Positions 1 through 7,735 of a stretch of DNA of 21,419 nt are shown one piece after another. How positions within the stretch are numbered: position 1 is the stretch's first letter; each line of letters begins with the position of its first letter. The DNA is from CAXRDE01 sp964342365. Lineage in GTDB: Bacteria > Cyanobacteriota > Sericytochromatia > UBA7694. The notes under the pieces were generated by a model, which was given only the letters and a program-made list of their open reading frames with translations, was not told where the DNA came from and made no database searches. Position numbers and translations under genes: made by a program. The stretch lies in contig CAYFGW010000060.1 in assembly GCA_964342365.1 (NCBI GenBank), positions 1 through 21,419 on the forward strand, given 5' to 3'.

Positions 1-44
1 CTCCTAAAGGTCCCGCAGCGGTAGAGGCACCCGCAACCCCTTAA
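1..44 (+). CDS. 3' end of an upstream gene (partial)
   Basis: One frame stays open from the left edge to a TAA at 42-44 and would encode the tail PKGPAAVEAPATP. Ala/Pro-rich C-terminal tails of this kind are common, and the other two plus-strand frames stop within a few codons. A probable terminator follows at 66-95, which supports a gene ending here. Only 13 codons are visible, so the product cannot be named and the call is tentative. Confidence 0.4.
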   Translation, partial: PKGPAAVEAPATP

Positions 45-65
45 GTGTTTGAGTTTTCACATCAG

Positions 66-95
66 GCTCATGGAGCTCCCACTTCTGAGCTTTTT
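66..95 (+). terminator. Probable Rho-independent terminator of the upstream gene
   Basis: GCTCA (66-70) pairs with TGAGC (86-90). After a bulged T71, GGAG (72-75) pairs with CTTC (82-85) through one G-U pair, leaving a 6-nt loop. Five T residues follow directly (91-95). The position, 22 bases after the putative stop codon at 44, fits termination before the pilB transcript. The stem is modest and interrupted, so the call is moderate. Confidence 0.5.
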
Positions 96-102
96 CATGT
101 TA

Positions 103-151
103 ATCTACGGGCAGCCAACAAAGGAAGACAAACACAATGCAGCCCGTAGAT
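103..151 (+). repeat. Perfect 10-bp inverted repeat flanking the pilB ribosome binding site and start
   Basis: ATCTACGGGC (103-112) and GCCCGTAGAT (142-151) are exact reverse complements. They are separated by 29 bases that contain the AAGGAAG Shine-Dalgarno (121-127) and the ATG at 137. In mRNA the A/C-rich loop would present the ribosome binding site on top of a 10-bp stem whose 3' arm is codons 2-5. About one such perfect repeat is expected by chance in 21 kb with loops up to 50 nt, so only its placement makes it notable. Confidence 0.45.
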
Positions 152-2563
152 GTTCTGATCATTGACGATGATACCGATTTAAGCACCCTTCTAAAAACGA
201 TTCTGAAAAGTGCCGGATTTGAGGTATCCACGTTAAATGACGGTAAGCGAGCGCTCCAACTGTTGCGACAACGTAGTTTGGAACCCCGTTTGATTTTACT
301 GGACATTGAAATGCCGGGCATGTCCGGCTACGAAGTATGTGAGTCTCTCCAGGGAGATCCGCAACTGGCACTGATTCCTGTGATTATGATTACCGCGAGT
401 ATACAGGCAGAAAGCCGTTTACAGGCCTTCCAAATGGGTGCCGTGGGTTTTATGAACAAACCCATTAAGCCCGACGCTCTGTTAGCACAGGTAAACAAAG
501 CCCTGGATGTGCAGCAACAGTGGGAAAGCAGTTTTGTTTCTCAACCCTCTCCTGCACCTGCCACACCTCCCCCTGCACAATCCGCTTCCACTCCCGCTGC
601 TTCCATGTCTCTATTTGAAACCGTTTCTCCTCCCGTTCCTGCGGCTGAAACGTCTACAGACGTTAAAACCGTATCCACCCAGCCCCGTGTGCCCGATTTG
701 CCCATGTTTGAATCCGCGTCAGAGGCAGCAGATCTGGTGCCCAAAGACTTTTTTGCGGATCAAAAGTCGGACCTGGCTAAACCCTCTATAGCTACAAAAA
801 ATCAGTTTCAGCCCCGTACCGGACAAAACACCTTTGCCGGCTTCTGTAATTTTCTCAAAGACCATTTTGACGCCGAGCTGGTGAATGAACTCAGGCCCGA
901 CAGTTTTTATGAGCGTCTTGAAATCCACGGCACGCGGCCTGAACAAACCGCAGGACTCATTTCCACGTATACCGGCATGCCTTTTTTGACGGACGTAGAA
1001 ACAGATCAACTGCGCCTGGGTATCTTGCCCATGCCCTTTTGCCGCAAATACCGGGTTGTACCTTTTAACGACGAAGGCGGTGAACTTAGCTTTGCGATGA
1101 GTAACCCGTTCCAGATAGAGGTGCAGGATGCACTCATGAATTACCGTCAGTCTCCTCGCTTTATAGCCATTCCCGGAGTCCTTCAGCAACTGTTTTTAGA
1201 AATCCCACTACAACAACAGCAGGAAGAAAAGGCACCTCAGCCCAAGCAAGCTACTCTTGCCCAGCGTACCCATGAGATGGAAGATCTCATGGACGAACTC
1301 CATAGCCAGTACACGGGCCCTGCAACACCTGAAACCGAATCTGTGGAAGTGGACGATTACACCAGCGCGCCCATGATCCGCCTGGTCAACAGACTCATTG
1401 AAGAAGCCTATCACCTCAAAGCTTCAGATATTCACCTGGAAGCCCGGGAAGACGCCGTCAGAGTGCGCTACCGTGTGGACGGTGTTCTGAGAGACTACCA
1501 CCAGCTCACTCCCGCCAATTTGATTCAGCCCCTGGCAGCACGCCTCAAAATCATGGCACAGCTTGATATTGCAGAGCGCCGCCTGCCTCAGGACGGGCGT
1601 ATTGTTTATAAACAATTTAATCGTAAGCAACTGGATTTCGATTTGCGGGTAGCCACCGCTCCCATGAACTATGGTGAAAAAATTGTGATGCGGATTTTAG
1701 ATAAACAAAAAAGCATGCTGCCCTTAGAAGCTCTTGGCTTTTCCGCTTACAATCTCAAACGCTACCGCGAACTGCTGAAAAACCCTTACGGCATGATTCT
1801 GCACGTGGGTCCCACCGGTTCCGGTAAGTCAATGACCCTGTACTCAGCCCTGAACGAAATCAATCACCCGGACATTAATATTCAAACCGCTGAGGACCCC
1901 ATAGAATATACCCTGCCTAACATTAATCAATTACAGGTGCAGCCTGAAATTGGGCTGAGCTTTGCCCGGGCTCTGCGGGCCTATTTGCGTCAGGATCCTG
2001 ACGTGATTCTGGTGGGAGAAATCCGCGATCATGAAACCGCTCATATTGCCGTGGAGGCTGCACTGACAGGCCACCTGCTGTTGTCTACTTTACACACCAA
2101 CGATGCTGCCGCCACCCTGTCCCGTTTCATTGAAATGGGAATTTCCCCCTTTATGATCAGTCCCTCAGTCATCATGATTTGTGCCCAACGTCTGGTGCGC
2201 TGCTTATGTAACGCCTGTAAAGAGCCCTACACCCCCGATGCAGTGGGCTATGAACAACTGGGATATGCTCCCGGCACCCCCCTGCAATTGCACCGGGCAA
2301 AGGGCTGCGATAAATGTTTAAACACCGGTTATAAAGGCCGTACGGGTATTCACGAACTTCTTATTCCTGACGAAAATATTCGCACAGCCATTACAGAACC
2401 AGGCGTCTCTGCGCAATCGCTAAAACATCTGGCGGTGAAACAGGGCATGGTCACGCTTTACTGGGATGCCATGGAAAAAGTCGTTCAGGGCATTACCTCT
2501 TTAGAAGAAGCCCTGTCCAAAGTAAAACCGGACGGTTTTGATTCCCGTCCGGCTCATTTCTAA
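137..2563 (+). CDS. pilB: Response-regulator/PilB fusion: REC domain plus type IV pilus extension ATPase
   Basis: Cytoplasmic motor ATPase that powers pilin polymerisation. Residues 1-125 form a receiver domain with acidic residues D10-D12, phospho-acceptor D56, T86 and K108 (NKP). Residues 133-225 are a Pro/Ser/Thr-rich linker. About 232-360 resembles the GspE/PilB N-terminal domain. About 405-790 is the ATPase, with every motif intact: Walker A GPTGSGKS (558-565), Asp box TAEDPIEY (584-591), Walker B with GEIRD (627-631), His box H646 and H653, and the zinc cysteines C691, C694, C724 and C727. Canonical PilB is about 560-570 residues, so the extra length is the receiver and linker. The ATG at 137 has AAGGAAG 9 bases upstream. 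The gene converges with and overlaps the inactive paralogue. GspE of a type II system is the alternative, but the pilMNOPQ genes in the same window favour PilB. Confidence 0.9.
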   Translation: MQPVDVLIIDDDTDLSTLLKTILKSAGFEVSTLNDGKRALQLLRQRSLEPRLILLDIEMPGMSGYEVCESLQGDPQLALIPVIMITASIQAESRLQAFQMGAVGFMNKPIKPDALLAQVNKALDVQQQWESSFVSQPSPAPATPPPAQSASTPAASMSLFETVSPPVPAAETSTDVKTVSTQPRVPDLPMFESASEAADLVPKDFFADQKSDLAKPSIATKNQFQPRTGQNTFAGFCNFLKDHFDAELVNELRPDSFYERLEIHGTRPEQTAGLISTYTGMPFLTDVETDQLRLGILPMPFCRKYRVVPFNDEGGELSFAMSNPFQIEVQDALMNYRQSPRFIAIPGVLQQLFLEIPLQQQQEEKAPQPKQATLAQRTHEMEDLMDELHSQYTGPATPETESVEVDDYTSAPMIRLVNRLIEEAYHLKASDIHLEAREDAVRVRYRVDGVLRDYHQLTPANLIQPLAARLKIMAQLDIAERRLPQDGRIVYKQFNRKQLDFDLRVATAPMNYGEKIVMRILDKQKSMLPLEALGFSAYNLKRYRELLKNPYGMILHVGPTGSGKSMTLYSALNEINHPDINIQTAEDPIEYTLPNINQLQVQPEIGLSFARALRAYLRQDPDVILVGEIRDHETAHIAVEAALTGHLLLSTLHTNDAAATLSRFIEMGISPFMISPSVIMICAQRLVRCLCNACKEPYTPDAVGYEQLGYAPGTPLQLHRAKGCDKCLNTGYKGRTGIHELLIPDENIRTAITEPGVSAQSLKHLAVKQGMVTLYWDAMEKVVQGITSLEEALSKVKPDGFDSRPAHF
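2519..2552 (-). terminator. Rho-independent terminator for the minus-strand PilB-like gene, inside the pilB 3' end
   Basis: CCGGACGG (2528-2535) and CCGTCCGG (2545-2552) form a perfect 8-bp GC-rich stem with a 9-nt loop. Read on the minus strand, the stem starts 7 bases after the paralogue's TAG and is followed by TTTTACTTT, the layout of an intrinsic terminator. On the plus strand no T-run follows. The element lies entirely inside the last coding codons of pilB. Confidence 0.7.
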
Positions 2564-4488
2564 ACAGTTTGTAACAGCCTCTGGCCATTGCAAATCTGAT
2601 AGATGGTTTCCGCAGAGCGGGGCGTTAAAACATCTGATTCGTGAAGCAGCACGGTTTTATACACCTCTTCAATGGTGGTAATGCCCACAATGGCTTTATA
2701 TAAACCATCTTCAGCCATGGACATCAACCGCTGATTTCTGCGGGCCCCTTCTCGAATGGCCGAAGCGGTTTCTCCCTGGAGAATAGCTTTACGATCCATT
2801 TCGTGAATTTCAAAAATTTCGTGCAGGGCCGTCATTCCCTGATACCCCTGGTGATTACAGCTTTCGCACCCGCGGGCCTCATACACGCGCCGCTCTTCGG
2901 ATTGGTGGGGTGAAATGCCCAGCAGTTGAAGCTGAGACACGTTGAGTGGAACCGACTCACGACAGCGCAAACAAAGTTTTCGCAACAGTTTTTGCGCCAC
3001 AATAGCCACAGGGACAGGAGTGGCCAGTAAAGTTTTTGCTTCCATTTCCATCAGACGATAGAGGGCGGCAGTGCTGTCGCCCGCTGCGAGCGCTGAAAAT
3101 ACTTTCTTACCCACCAATGCTGCTGCATTTAAACGATGGGCCACCTGCGCATTTTTAATCTGATTCACCATCATCACGTCGGAATCATAATCCGTCATGG
3201 CCTCAATCATGGCCTCGTAACTATCAGGGCATTCTGGCGTATAGCGATTTTGAATGGTACCCGGCAGCTGATGTTCAATAGATTCTTCGAGTGTCAAAAT
3301 ATTGCGTTGGCTTTGACTGAGATAGGCCAGAAAAGAGTACAGTAAGGTAGTGCGTCCTCCGCGAATGGGACTGGCAGCAATCACAGCTCCTCCCGAACGG
3401 GACAAAATACCTTTGAGACGCTTCAGGGAATAAGGCGACAAACTCAAATGCTCCAGCCCCACAAAATCGTCTTTGGGATGGGAAATATGCATCACCAGAC
3501 TCTCGCCCCAGAGCCCCGGGTAAAAGGAAATGGACAATTCCACTTTGGTGTTATCAATCTGAGTGGCAATCCGCTCTTCCCAGAACTTCTCTCGCTTCAC
3601 CCGAAAAGGCGTTTTCATACATTGCACCAGCATGGGTCCCATACGGGAGGGTAGGTCAGTTTTGTGCTGTAGCACCCCGTCCACGCGATAGCGAATGCGC
3701 AAAAAGCTTTCCTGAGCCTCCACGTGCAGTGCCGTGGCCCGACTTTCTACCGCTGAGCGAATCAAAAACTGCGCAATGGGCATGACTTTTTCTTCGTTAA
3801 GGTGGTGTTGATGGGTAATATTGAGTAAATCATTGCCCATATGCAAATGATTTTTGCGGGTGGATTCGGCATCAAATAAAGCACTAATACAGGCCAAAAT
3901 TTCCGCTGAGGTGGCAATAGACGGCATGATTTTACACCTGAAGACGTCAATTAACCGTTGAATCAACTCTCCATTGAGAGGATCTGACATCACCACCACC
4001 ATCTGATTTTCATACTTATGAATCGGAAGACATTCATAAGTGCGCAGAAATTTTTCGTCTAAGCCTTCTAACAAATGCTGGTCCACCAGCTCAGGTGCTG
4101 GCACAATACGGGGCAAATCCAGTTGCAGACTGAGAGCCTCTACCAGCTGGGCTTCGGAAATGATTTCAGACTGCACCAACAGGGTCCCAAAACGCAGCGC
4201 CGTAATTTTCTGCTGTTCCAGCACGTGGTTCAGCTGGGCCTGGGTAATCAGACCCATGTTCATTAAAATATCGCCCAGATGAATACTTTTCTGGTGTTTG
4301 CGTAAAAAACGCTGCAAATCCATTTTAGAAATCAGTTTGAGGTCTACACAAACGCGCCCCAGTGGCTTGTACTCGCTGAGTTCTGACTGGTGTTTCAGGG
4401 CCGTTTTCAATGCATCGGGAGTGAGTAAACCTTCTTTGACCAATAAATCGCCAATGCGATTAAGGGAAGGGGATGAAGAATCGGGCAT
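2560..4488 (-). CDS. Catalytically degenerate PilB/GspE paralogue with tandem MshEN-like domains
   Basis: A GspE/PilB-fold protein of 642 residues whose ATPase centre is lost. The four N-terminal segments beginning RIGDLLVKEGLL, PLGRVCVDLKLI, HLGDILMNMGLI and RFGTLLVQSEII (residues 11-125) match the repeated motif of MshEN cyclic-di-GMP-binding domains, so two such domains are likely. A GspE N-terminal-type domain follows to about 205, then the ATPase-like region (235-615). There the Walker A position reads SPIRGGRT (373-380; Lys replaced by R379), the Walker B GEIRD position reads NQIKN (442-446; no Glu), and the two His-box histidines are K461 and A468. The zinc cysteines C506, C509, C541 and C544 remain. 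The frame is open and full length, so this is a maintained protein rather than a decayed gene. The ATG is supported by AAGGAGG 8 bases upstream. A regulator or partner of the active motor is inferred, not shown. Confidence 0.85.
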   Translation of the reverse strand: MPDSSSPSLNRIGDLLVKEGLLTPDALKTALKHQSELSEYKPLGRVCVDLKLISKMDLQRFLRKHQKSIHLGDILMNMGLITQAQLNHVLEQQKITALRFGTLLVQSEIISEAQLVEALSLQLDLPRIVPAPELVDQHLLEGLDEKFLRTYECLPIHKYENQMVVVMSDPLNGELIQRLIDVFRCKIMPSIATSAEILACISALFDAESTRKNHLHMGNDLLNITHQHHLNEEKVMPIAQFLIRSAVESRATALHVEAQESFLRIRYRVDGVLQHKTDLPSRMGPMLVQCMKTPFRVKREKFWEERIATQIDNTKVELSISFYPGLWGESLVMHISHPKDDFVGLEHLSLSPYSLKRLKGILSRSGGAVIAASPIRGGRTTLLYSFLAYLSQSQRNILTLEESIEHQLPGTIQNRYTPECPDSYEAMIEAMTDYDSDVMMVNQIKNAQVAHRLNAAALVGKKVFSALAAGDSTAALYRLMEMEAKTLLATPVPVAIVAQKLLRKLCLRCRESVPLNVSQLQLLGISPHQSEERRVYEARGCESCNHQGYQGMTALHEIFEIHEMDRKAILQGETASAIREGARRNQRLMSMAEDGLYKAIVGITTIEEVYKTVLLHESDVLTPRSAETIYQICNGQRLLQTV

Positions 4489-4496
4489 AGGGGGTG

Positions 4497-4503
4497 CCTC
4501 CTT
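4497..4503 (-). promoter_or_regulatory. Strong Shine-Dalgarno for the PilB-like paralogue
   Basis: AAGGAGG on the minus strand, 8 bases before the ATG at 4488. It fixes that start and indicates efficient translation, which argues against the gene being a relic. Confidence 0.8.
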
Positions 4504-4547
4504 GGATTATTTTATCACGGCGTGAAAACGGGCATGACAGGCGAATC

Positions 4548-4560
4548 TGGTATAATACCA
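4548..4560. promoter_or_regulatory. Palindromic extended -10 element, probable bidirectional promoter
   Basis: TGGTATAATACCA is a perfect 13-bp palindrome around one central base. On the plus strand it reads TGG-TATAAT, an extended -10 box, about 28 bases before the lipoprotein ATG. On the minus strand it reads TGG-TATTAT, also an extended -10, which would start a transcript with a leader of about 57 bases for the PilB-like gene. No good -35 box is visible in either direction, as expected for extended -10 promoters. Confidence 0.65.
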
Positions 4561-4583
4561 AAAATTTTTGGGAAAGTGTCTCC

Positions 4584-6911
4584 ATGAAAGTATCCATCCA
4601 ACGCACTGCGGTGCTTTACATGCTTGCCAGCAGCGTTTTTCTGGCCGCTTGCGGAAGTTCCAATAGCACCTCTCCGAACCCCACCTCCGGTAATATTCCA
4701 AACCTGTCCAGCAAGCCCTCTGCGAAGGCTTCCGTGTTGAAAACCCAGCGCCTGACGGGCGTTATTATTGATGCCAACACCCGACGCCCGATTGATCAGG
4801 CAGACATTGTTTTGCACTTACTTTCAGCGCCATCCCCCAGCGCCAGCCCCGGTAGCAATAATTCAAGCAGTAATAACAGCCCACGCTCTACACCCGTACC
4901 GGCTCAGCCCACGGCTTCTTCTACCCCGTTTCCCAGTTTGACCCCCACGCCCACACCAGCGGGTGGTGCTTCACCTTCCCCCAACACTTCACCCACCCCC
5001 GTAGACCCGGCAGCCTCAGCCCTGGGTGCTCCTGAAGAATCTCCCGAAACTTCTCCTGAAGACACTCCCGAGGGGGGGCTGACCATTCAGGGTGACGAAA
5101 ACGGAAATCTGGAAGGCACCACAGAACCCGAAGAACCAGAAGTCTCAGCCAGCCCCGCAGATCCGGCACTGCCCTCCGAAGAGGTAGACCCCGAAGCCCA
5201 GAATGCGGCTATTGAAGTTACCGAAACCTACGTCATGGCGCAACTGCCCAGCAATAATAACCGGGAAGCCAAGTTCAATATTTTTGAAACGCGCAGCAAT
5301 AACCGCGGTAAATTTTTCATCAATGACGTGCCCGAAGGCGACTACGTCATTAGCGTGGCGGCAAAAGGTTATCGCAGCCTGACCCTCACTGAAGTTAATC
5401 CCAATCGTCTGGAATTGCCCCTTATCCCGCTGGACAATAAACGCATGATGGATGTGTCTGGCAGCGTGCTTTCGCCCACCAACACCCCCGTACCCAACGC
5501 TTTTGTCAGCTCATCCTTTCCCATGGGTGAGGCTATCGGAATTCCGTCTACGACGAATACCATTGGTGAATTTAACCTGTTAGCGGTCCCCTTTGGCCGC
5601 CGTAGCTTTGTGGCGTTTGTACAAAACGCTGACGAAGAAATTCTACAAATGGGAATATTAAAAAATATTATTGTCAACGATAAAAGCATCAAGGCCGATG
5701 ATCCCCTTTACGAAGATGGGCCCGCTTCGGTTCCTGCGTCCGTAGCGCCTGAAGACGCTGATACAGAGACCCTGATCAAAAACATTCAGGAAAACCTCAA
5801 AGAACCCGTGCCAGAAGCCTCTGGCTCACCTGCCGAAGAAGAAAGTGTGGTTTCTCCCTATAAAAGTGAAGAAGAAACACCGGAAGATACGCCCTCAGAG
5901 GAGGCACCCGACCCGGCTGAAAGTCCGCTGATTTCTCCTCCTATTGAGCCTTACCCGGCCCCCTCGGTAACGCCTTCTGTCGCAGAAGAAAACCAGGAAG
6001 CCGAAGAAGAAGGGGGAGTCAACGTCTTTTCTGCGGTGCGTGAATTTTTCACGGGCGAAAAAGCAGAAGAAAGTGAAGACGTCAAAATTGCGCCGATTGT
6101 CTCCTTACGTTCAGTAGTAGATCAAATCACCCTGGCAGGCACCATTGACGTTCCCGCTGACTATACCCTCAAGTCCATGGATGTATACATGACGCTGGAT
6201 GCGGAGAAAGGGACCCATCCTGAAGAAGTCTATTTGCTCACCAAAACCTTCAGAGCCCCCGAACCCGAAAAGAAAAGTCTGATTAGCACAGGCAATCAAA
6301 CGGAGCCGACACCCTCTCCCGGTGCTTCGGCTGCGGCAAGCGGAAATACCCCTGCGGGTGGAGCCAATGCAAACGCAAAATCAGCCCCTGCGGGCGCACG
6401 AAAATTTCAGGTGAAGTTACCGGTGCTGAATCAGGACCAGTATTATCATTTGCAATTCACCGCCACCCACAAAGACGGGGGGATAACCTATCATCACCTG
6501 TACAATCTCGACAAAGAAGATGACGCGCTCAAAGCGACCTTTTTGCCGGTAAGCGGGCGTCTCGAAATTGAAGGTGAAGACAGCAACACCATTCCCGCCG
6601 TTCCCGGCATGGGCTGGGAATCCGTACCGGGCGCAGATATTTACCATGTGACCCTTGAAGCTGGAAACCGGGCCAAACGTCGCGTGGTGTGGGAAGCCTG
6701 GACCAAGAGCACTCAGATTGAGTATCCCTTTACGGCCCGAAAAGACCGCCTGAAAGAGCAGGAAACCTATACCCTGTCTGTGGCTGCCCTCAAAGGCGTA
6801 AAACCTGTACTCAACAAAACCAAGAACGTTTCGGCTCACCCTGCCTACGAGTCCATCTGGGCTGATTTATCCCGGGTGACCCACGTGCCTTTTGAAGTTG
6901 TAGAATATTAA
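4584..6911 (+). CDS. Large low-complexity lipoprotein with carboxypeptidase-regulatory-like domains
   Basis: The 775-residue product begins with a lipoprotein signal ending LAAC (C23), so it should be lipid-anchored on the envelope. A carboxypeptidase-regulatory-like (Ig-type) domain starts at 56-80 and resumes at about 225-270 (RGKFFINDVPEGDY, then KGY). Between these parts lies a Ser/Pro/Thr/Glu-rich stretch (about 82-208). A second related domain spans 288-348. Another acidic Pro-rich stretch covers 405-478, and beta-rich, possibly FN3-like sequence runs from 505 to the end. The ATG at 4584 is chosen over the in-frame ATG at 4494 because it starts the signal peptide and lies downstream of the -10 element; GGGAAAG is 7 bases upstream. 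An outer-membrane protein gene follows after 12 bases. The exact function is unknown; surface display or adhesion is a guess. Confidence 0.8.
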   Translation: MKVSIQRTAVLYMLASSVFLAACGSSNSTSPNPTSGNIPNLSSKPSAKASVLKTQRLTGVIIDANTRRPIDQADIVLHLLSAPSPSASPGSNNSSSNNSPRSTPVPAQPTASSTPFPSLTPTPTPAGGASPSPNTSPTPVDPAASALGAPEESPETSPEDTPEGGLTIQGDENGNLEGTTEPEEPEVSASPADPALPSEEVDPEAQNAAIEVTETYVMAQLPSNNNREAKFNIFETRSNNRGKFFINDVPEGDYVISVAAKGYRSLTLTEVNPNRLELPLIPLDNKRMMDVSGSVLSPTNTPVPNAFVSSSFPMGEAIGIPSTTNTIGEFNLLAVPFGRRSFVAFVQNADEEILQMGILKNIIVNDKSIKADDPLYEDGPASVPASVAPEDADTETLIKNIQENLKEPVPEASGSPAEEESVVSPYKSEEETPEDTPSEEAPDPAESPLISPPIEPYPAPSVTPSVAEENQEAEEEGGVNVFSAVREFFTGEKAEESEDVKIAPIVSLRSVVDQITLAGTIDVPADYTLKSMDVYMTLDAEKGTHPEEVYLLTKTFRAPEPEKKSLISTGNQTEPTPSPGASAAASGNTPAGGANANAKSAPAGARKFQVKLPVLNQDQYYHLQFTATHKDGGITYHHLYNLDKEDDALKATFLPVSGRLEIEGEDSNTIPAVPGMGWESVPGADIYHVTLEAGNRAKRRVVWEAWTKSTQIEYPFTARKDRLKEQETYTLSVAALKGVKPVLNKTKNVSAHPAYESIWADLSRVTHVPFEVVEY
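4827..5207 (+). repeat. Low-complexity Ser/Pro/Thr/Glu tract within the lipoprotein gene
   Basis: Codons for about residues 82-208 are dominated by Ser, Pro, Thr, Ala and Glu, with recurring SPSASP-, TPTP- and PEEP-like units. The tract interrupts a predicted beta-sandwich domain and probably forms a disordered loop. The repeats are imperfect, and no exact tandem unit long enough for obvious slippage is visible. Confidence 0.7.
5796..6017 (+). repeat. Second acidic Pro/Ser/Glu-rich tract in the lipoprotein gene
   Basis: Codons for residues 405-478 encode Glu-, Pro- and Ser-rich sequence with units such as EETPEDTPSEEAPDP. It separates the two regulatory-like domains from the C-terminal beta-rich part and is probably a flexible acidic linker. 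Confidence 0.65.
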
Positions 6912-6923
6912 AGGATGGTTCTC

Positions 6924-7733
6924 ATGCCCCGACTAATTGCGCTTTTGCTCTCTGTTTGCACCCTTTTGACGGGAGCTTCGGGCGCCCTTGCCGCTGAACT
7001 TCCAGAAACTCGCATTGATTTCGGGAACCGTCAGTATCAGGGACAGTTCACCATGCGCTACTGGTACGGCAATAACAGCATTGATCAGAATTTTCAGGGC
7101 AGTGGTGTGGACTCTTTTGTAAACACCAAAACCTCGCTGGGGATTTTAAATATCACCAGCGACCATTGGTTTGGGATTCTTACCCCCCAGGGGTTGGGTT
7201 TTCTGGGCTCGGTCTTTGGACTGGGTTTTTCTCTGGATTATGCGGATCAACTGGTGCAAAACGTGCGCCTCATGACCTATATGATGGATTTTCAATTTGC
7301 CAAGCTAACGGTTTTGCATGATGATCAATACAAAAACACCCTGACCCTCTCAGGACACTATGTGTCTTATTTTAATACCGTATACGACAGCTTACTGCTC
7401 ACCACCGCCGCACCTTTTTTCGGCGCAGGTGTGGGCCTGGAAGGTAAAACTCCCATTTTTGACGTGGGGGAGGCAACCTTTAAACTGGTGTACATCCCCA
7501 ATTCTCGAACCCCCAATCCCCTGCCTGACGGCCTGGGCATTTTGAGTGAGTTCAATACCCGCTGGTTTATTAACCCCTCGCTGGCCTTTAATGCAGGCTA
7601 TCGCTTTAACTTTTTTAACGCCGCGGGTGAAACCTCGGCACAAAACTCCCAAACCGGTCAGGCTCTGACCTTGAACCGGACTTTACAGGACATGTTTCAC
7701 GGCGTAAACGTAGGCTTTACCGCCTATTTTTAG
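6924..7733 (+). CDS. Predicted beta-barrel outer-membrane protein
   Basis: The 269-residue product starts with a Sec signal peptide (hydrophobic LIALLLSVCTLL, likely cleavage after ALA at residue 23). It continues with alternating aromatic/hydrophobic and polar residues typical of amphipathic beta strands and ends in GFTAYF. The C-terminal Phe after an alternating pattern is the usual beta-signal recognised by the BAM machinery. The start at 6924 is preferred over 6915, because AAGG (6911-6914) is 9 bases from 6924 but abuts 6915. The gene follows the lipoprotein after 12 bases and is very probably co-transcribed with it. I recognise no specific family, and the substrate or role is unknown. 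Confidence 0.75.
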   Translation: MPRLIALLLSVCTLLTGASGALAAELPETRIDFGNRQYQGQFTMRYWYGNNSIDQNFQGSGVDSFVNTKTSLGILNITSDHWFGILTPQGLGFLGSVFGLGFSLDYADQLVQNVRLMTYMMDFQFAKLTVLHDDQYKNTLTLSGHYVSYFNTVYDSLLLTTAAPFFGAGVGLEGKTPIFDVGEATFKLVYIPNSRTPNPLPDGLGILSEFNTRWFINPSLAFNAGYRFNFFNAAGETSAQNSQTGQALTLNRTLQDMFHGVNVGFTAYF

Positions 7734-7735
7734 CG

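Noticed and set aside
719..1189. 156-codon open frame antisense to pilB
   Set aside because: It lies wholly inside a well-supported gene, resembles no family I know and has no convincing ribosome site; it is a shadow of pilB codon use.
4534..4556. ATGACA (4534-4539) as a -35 box for TATAAT at 4551
   Set aside because: The spacer would be only 11 bases, too short for sigma70; the extended -10 explains the site better.
4494..4583. N-terminal extension of the lipoprotein from an in-frame ATG at 4494
   Set aside because: It would put 30 charged residues before the signal peptide and start upstream of the -10 element; 4584 gives a proper lipoprotein signal.
6417..6839. 140-codon minus-strand open frame inside the lipoprotein gene
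   Set aside because: Shadow frame; no start signals, and the sense strand encodes a coherent lipoprotein.
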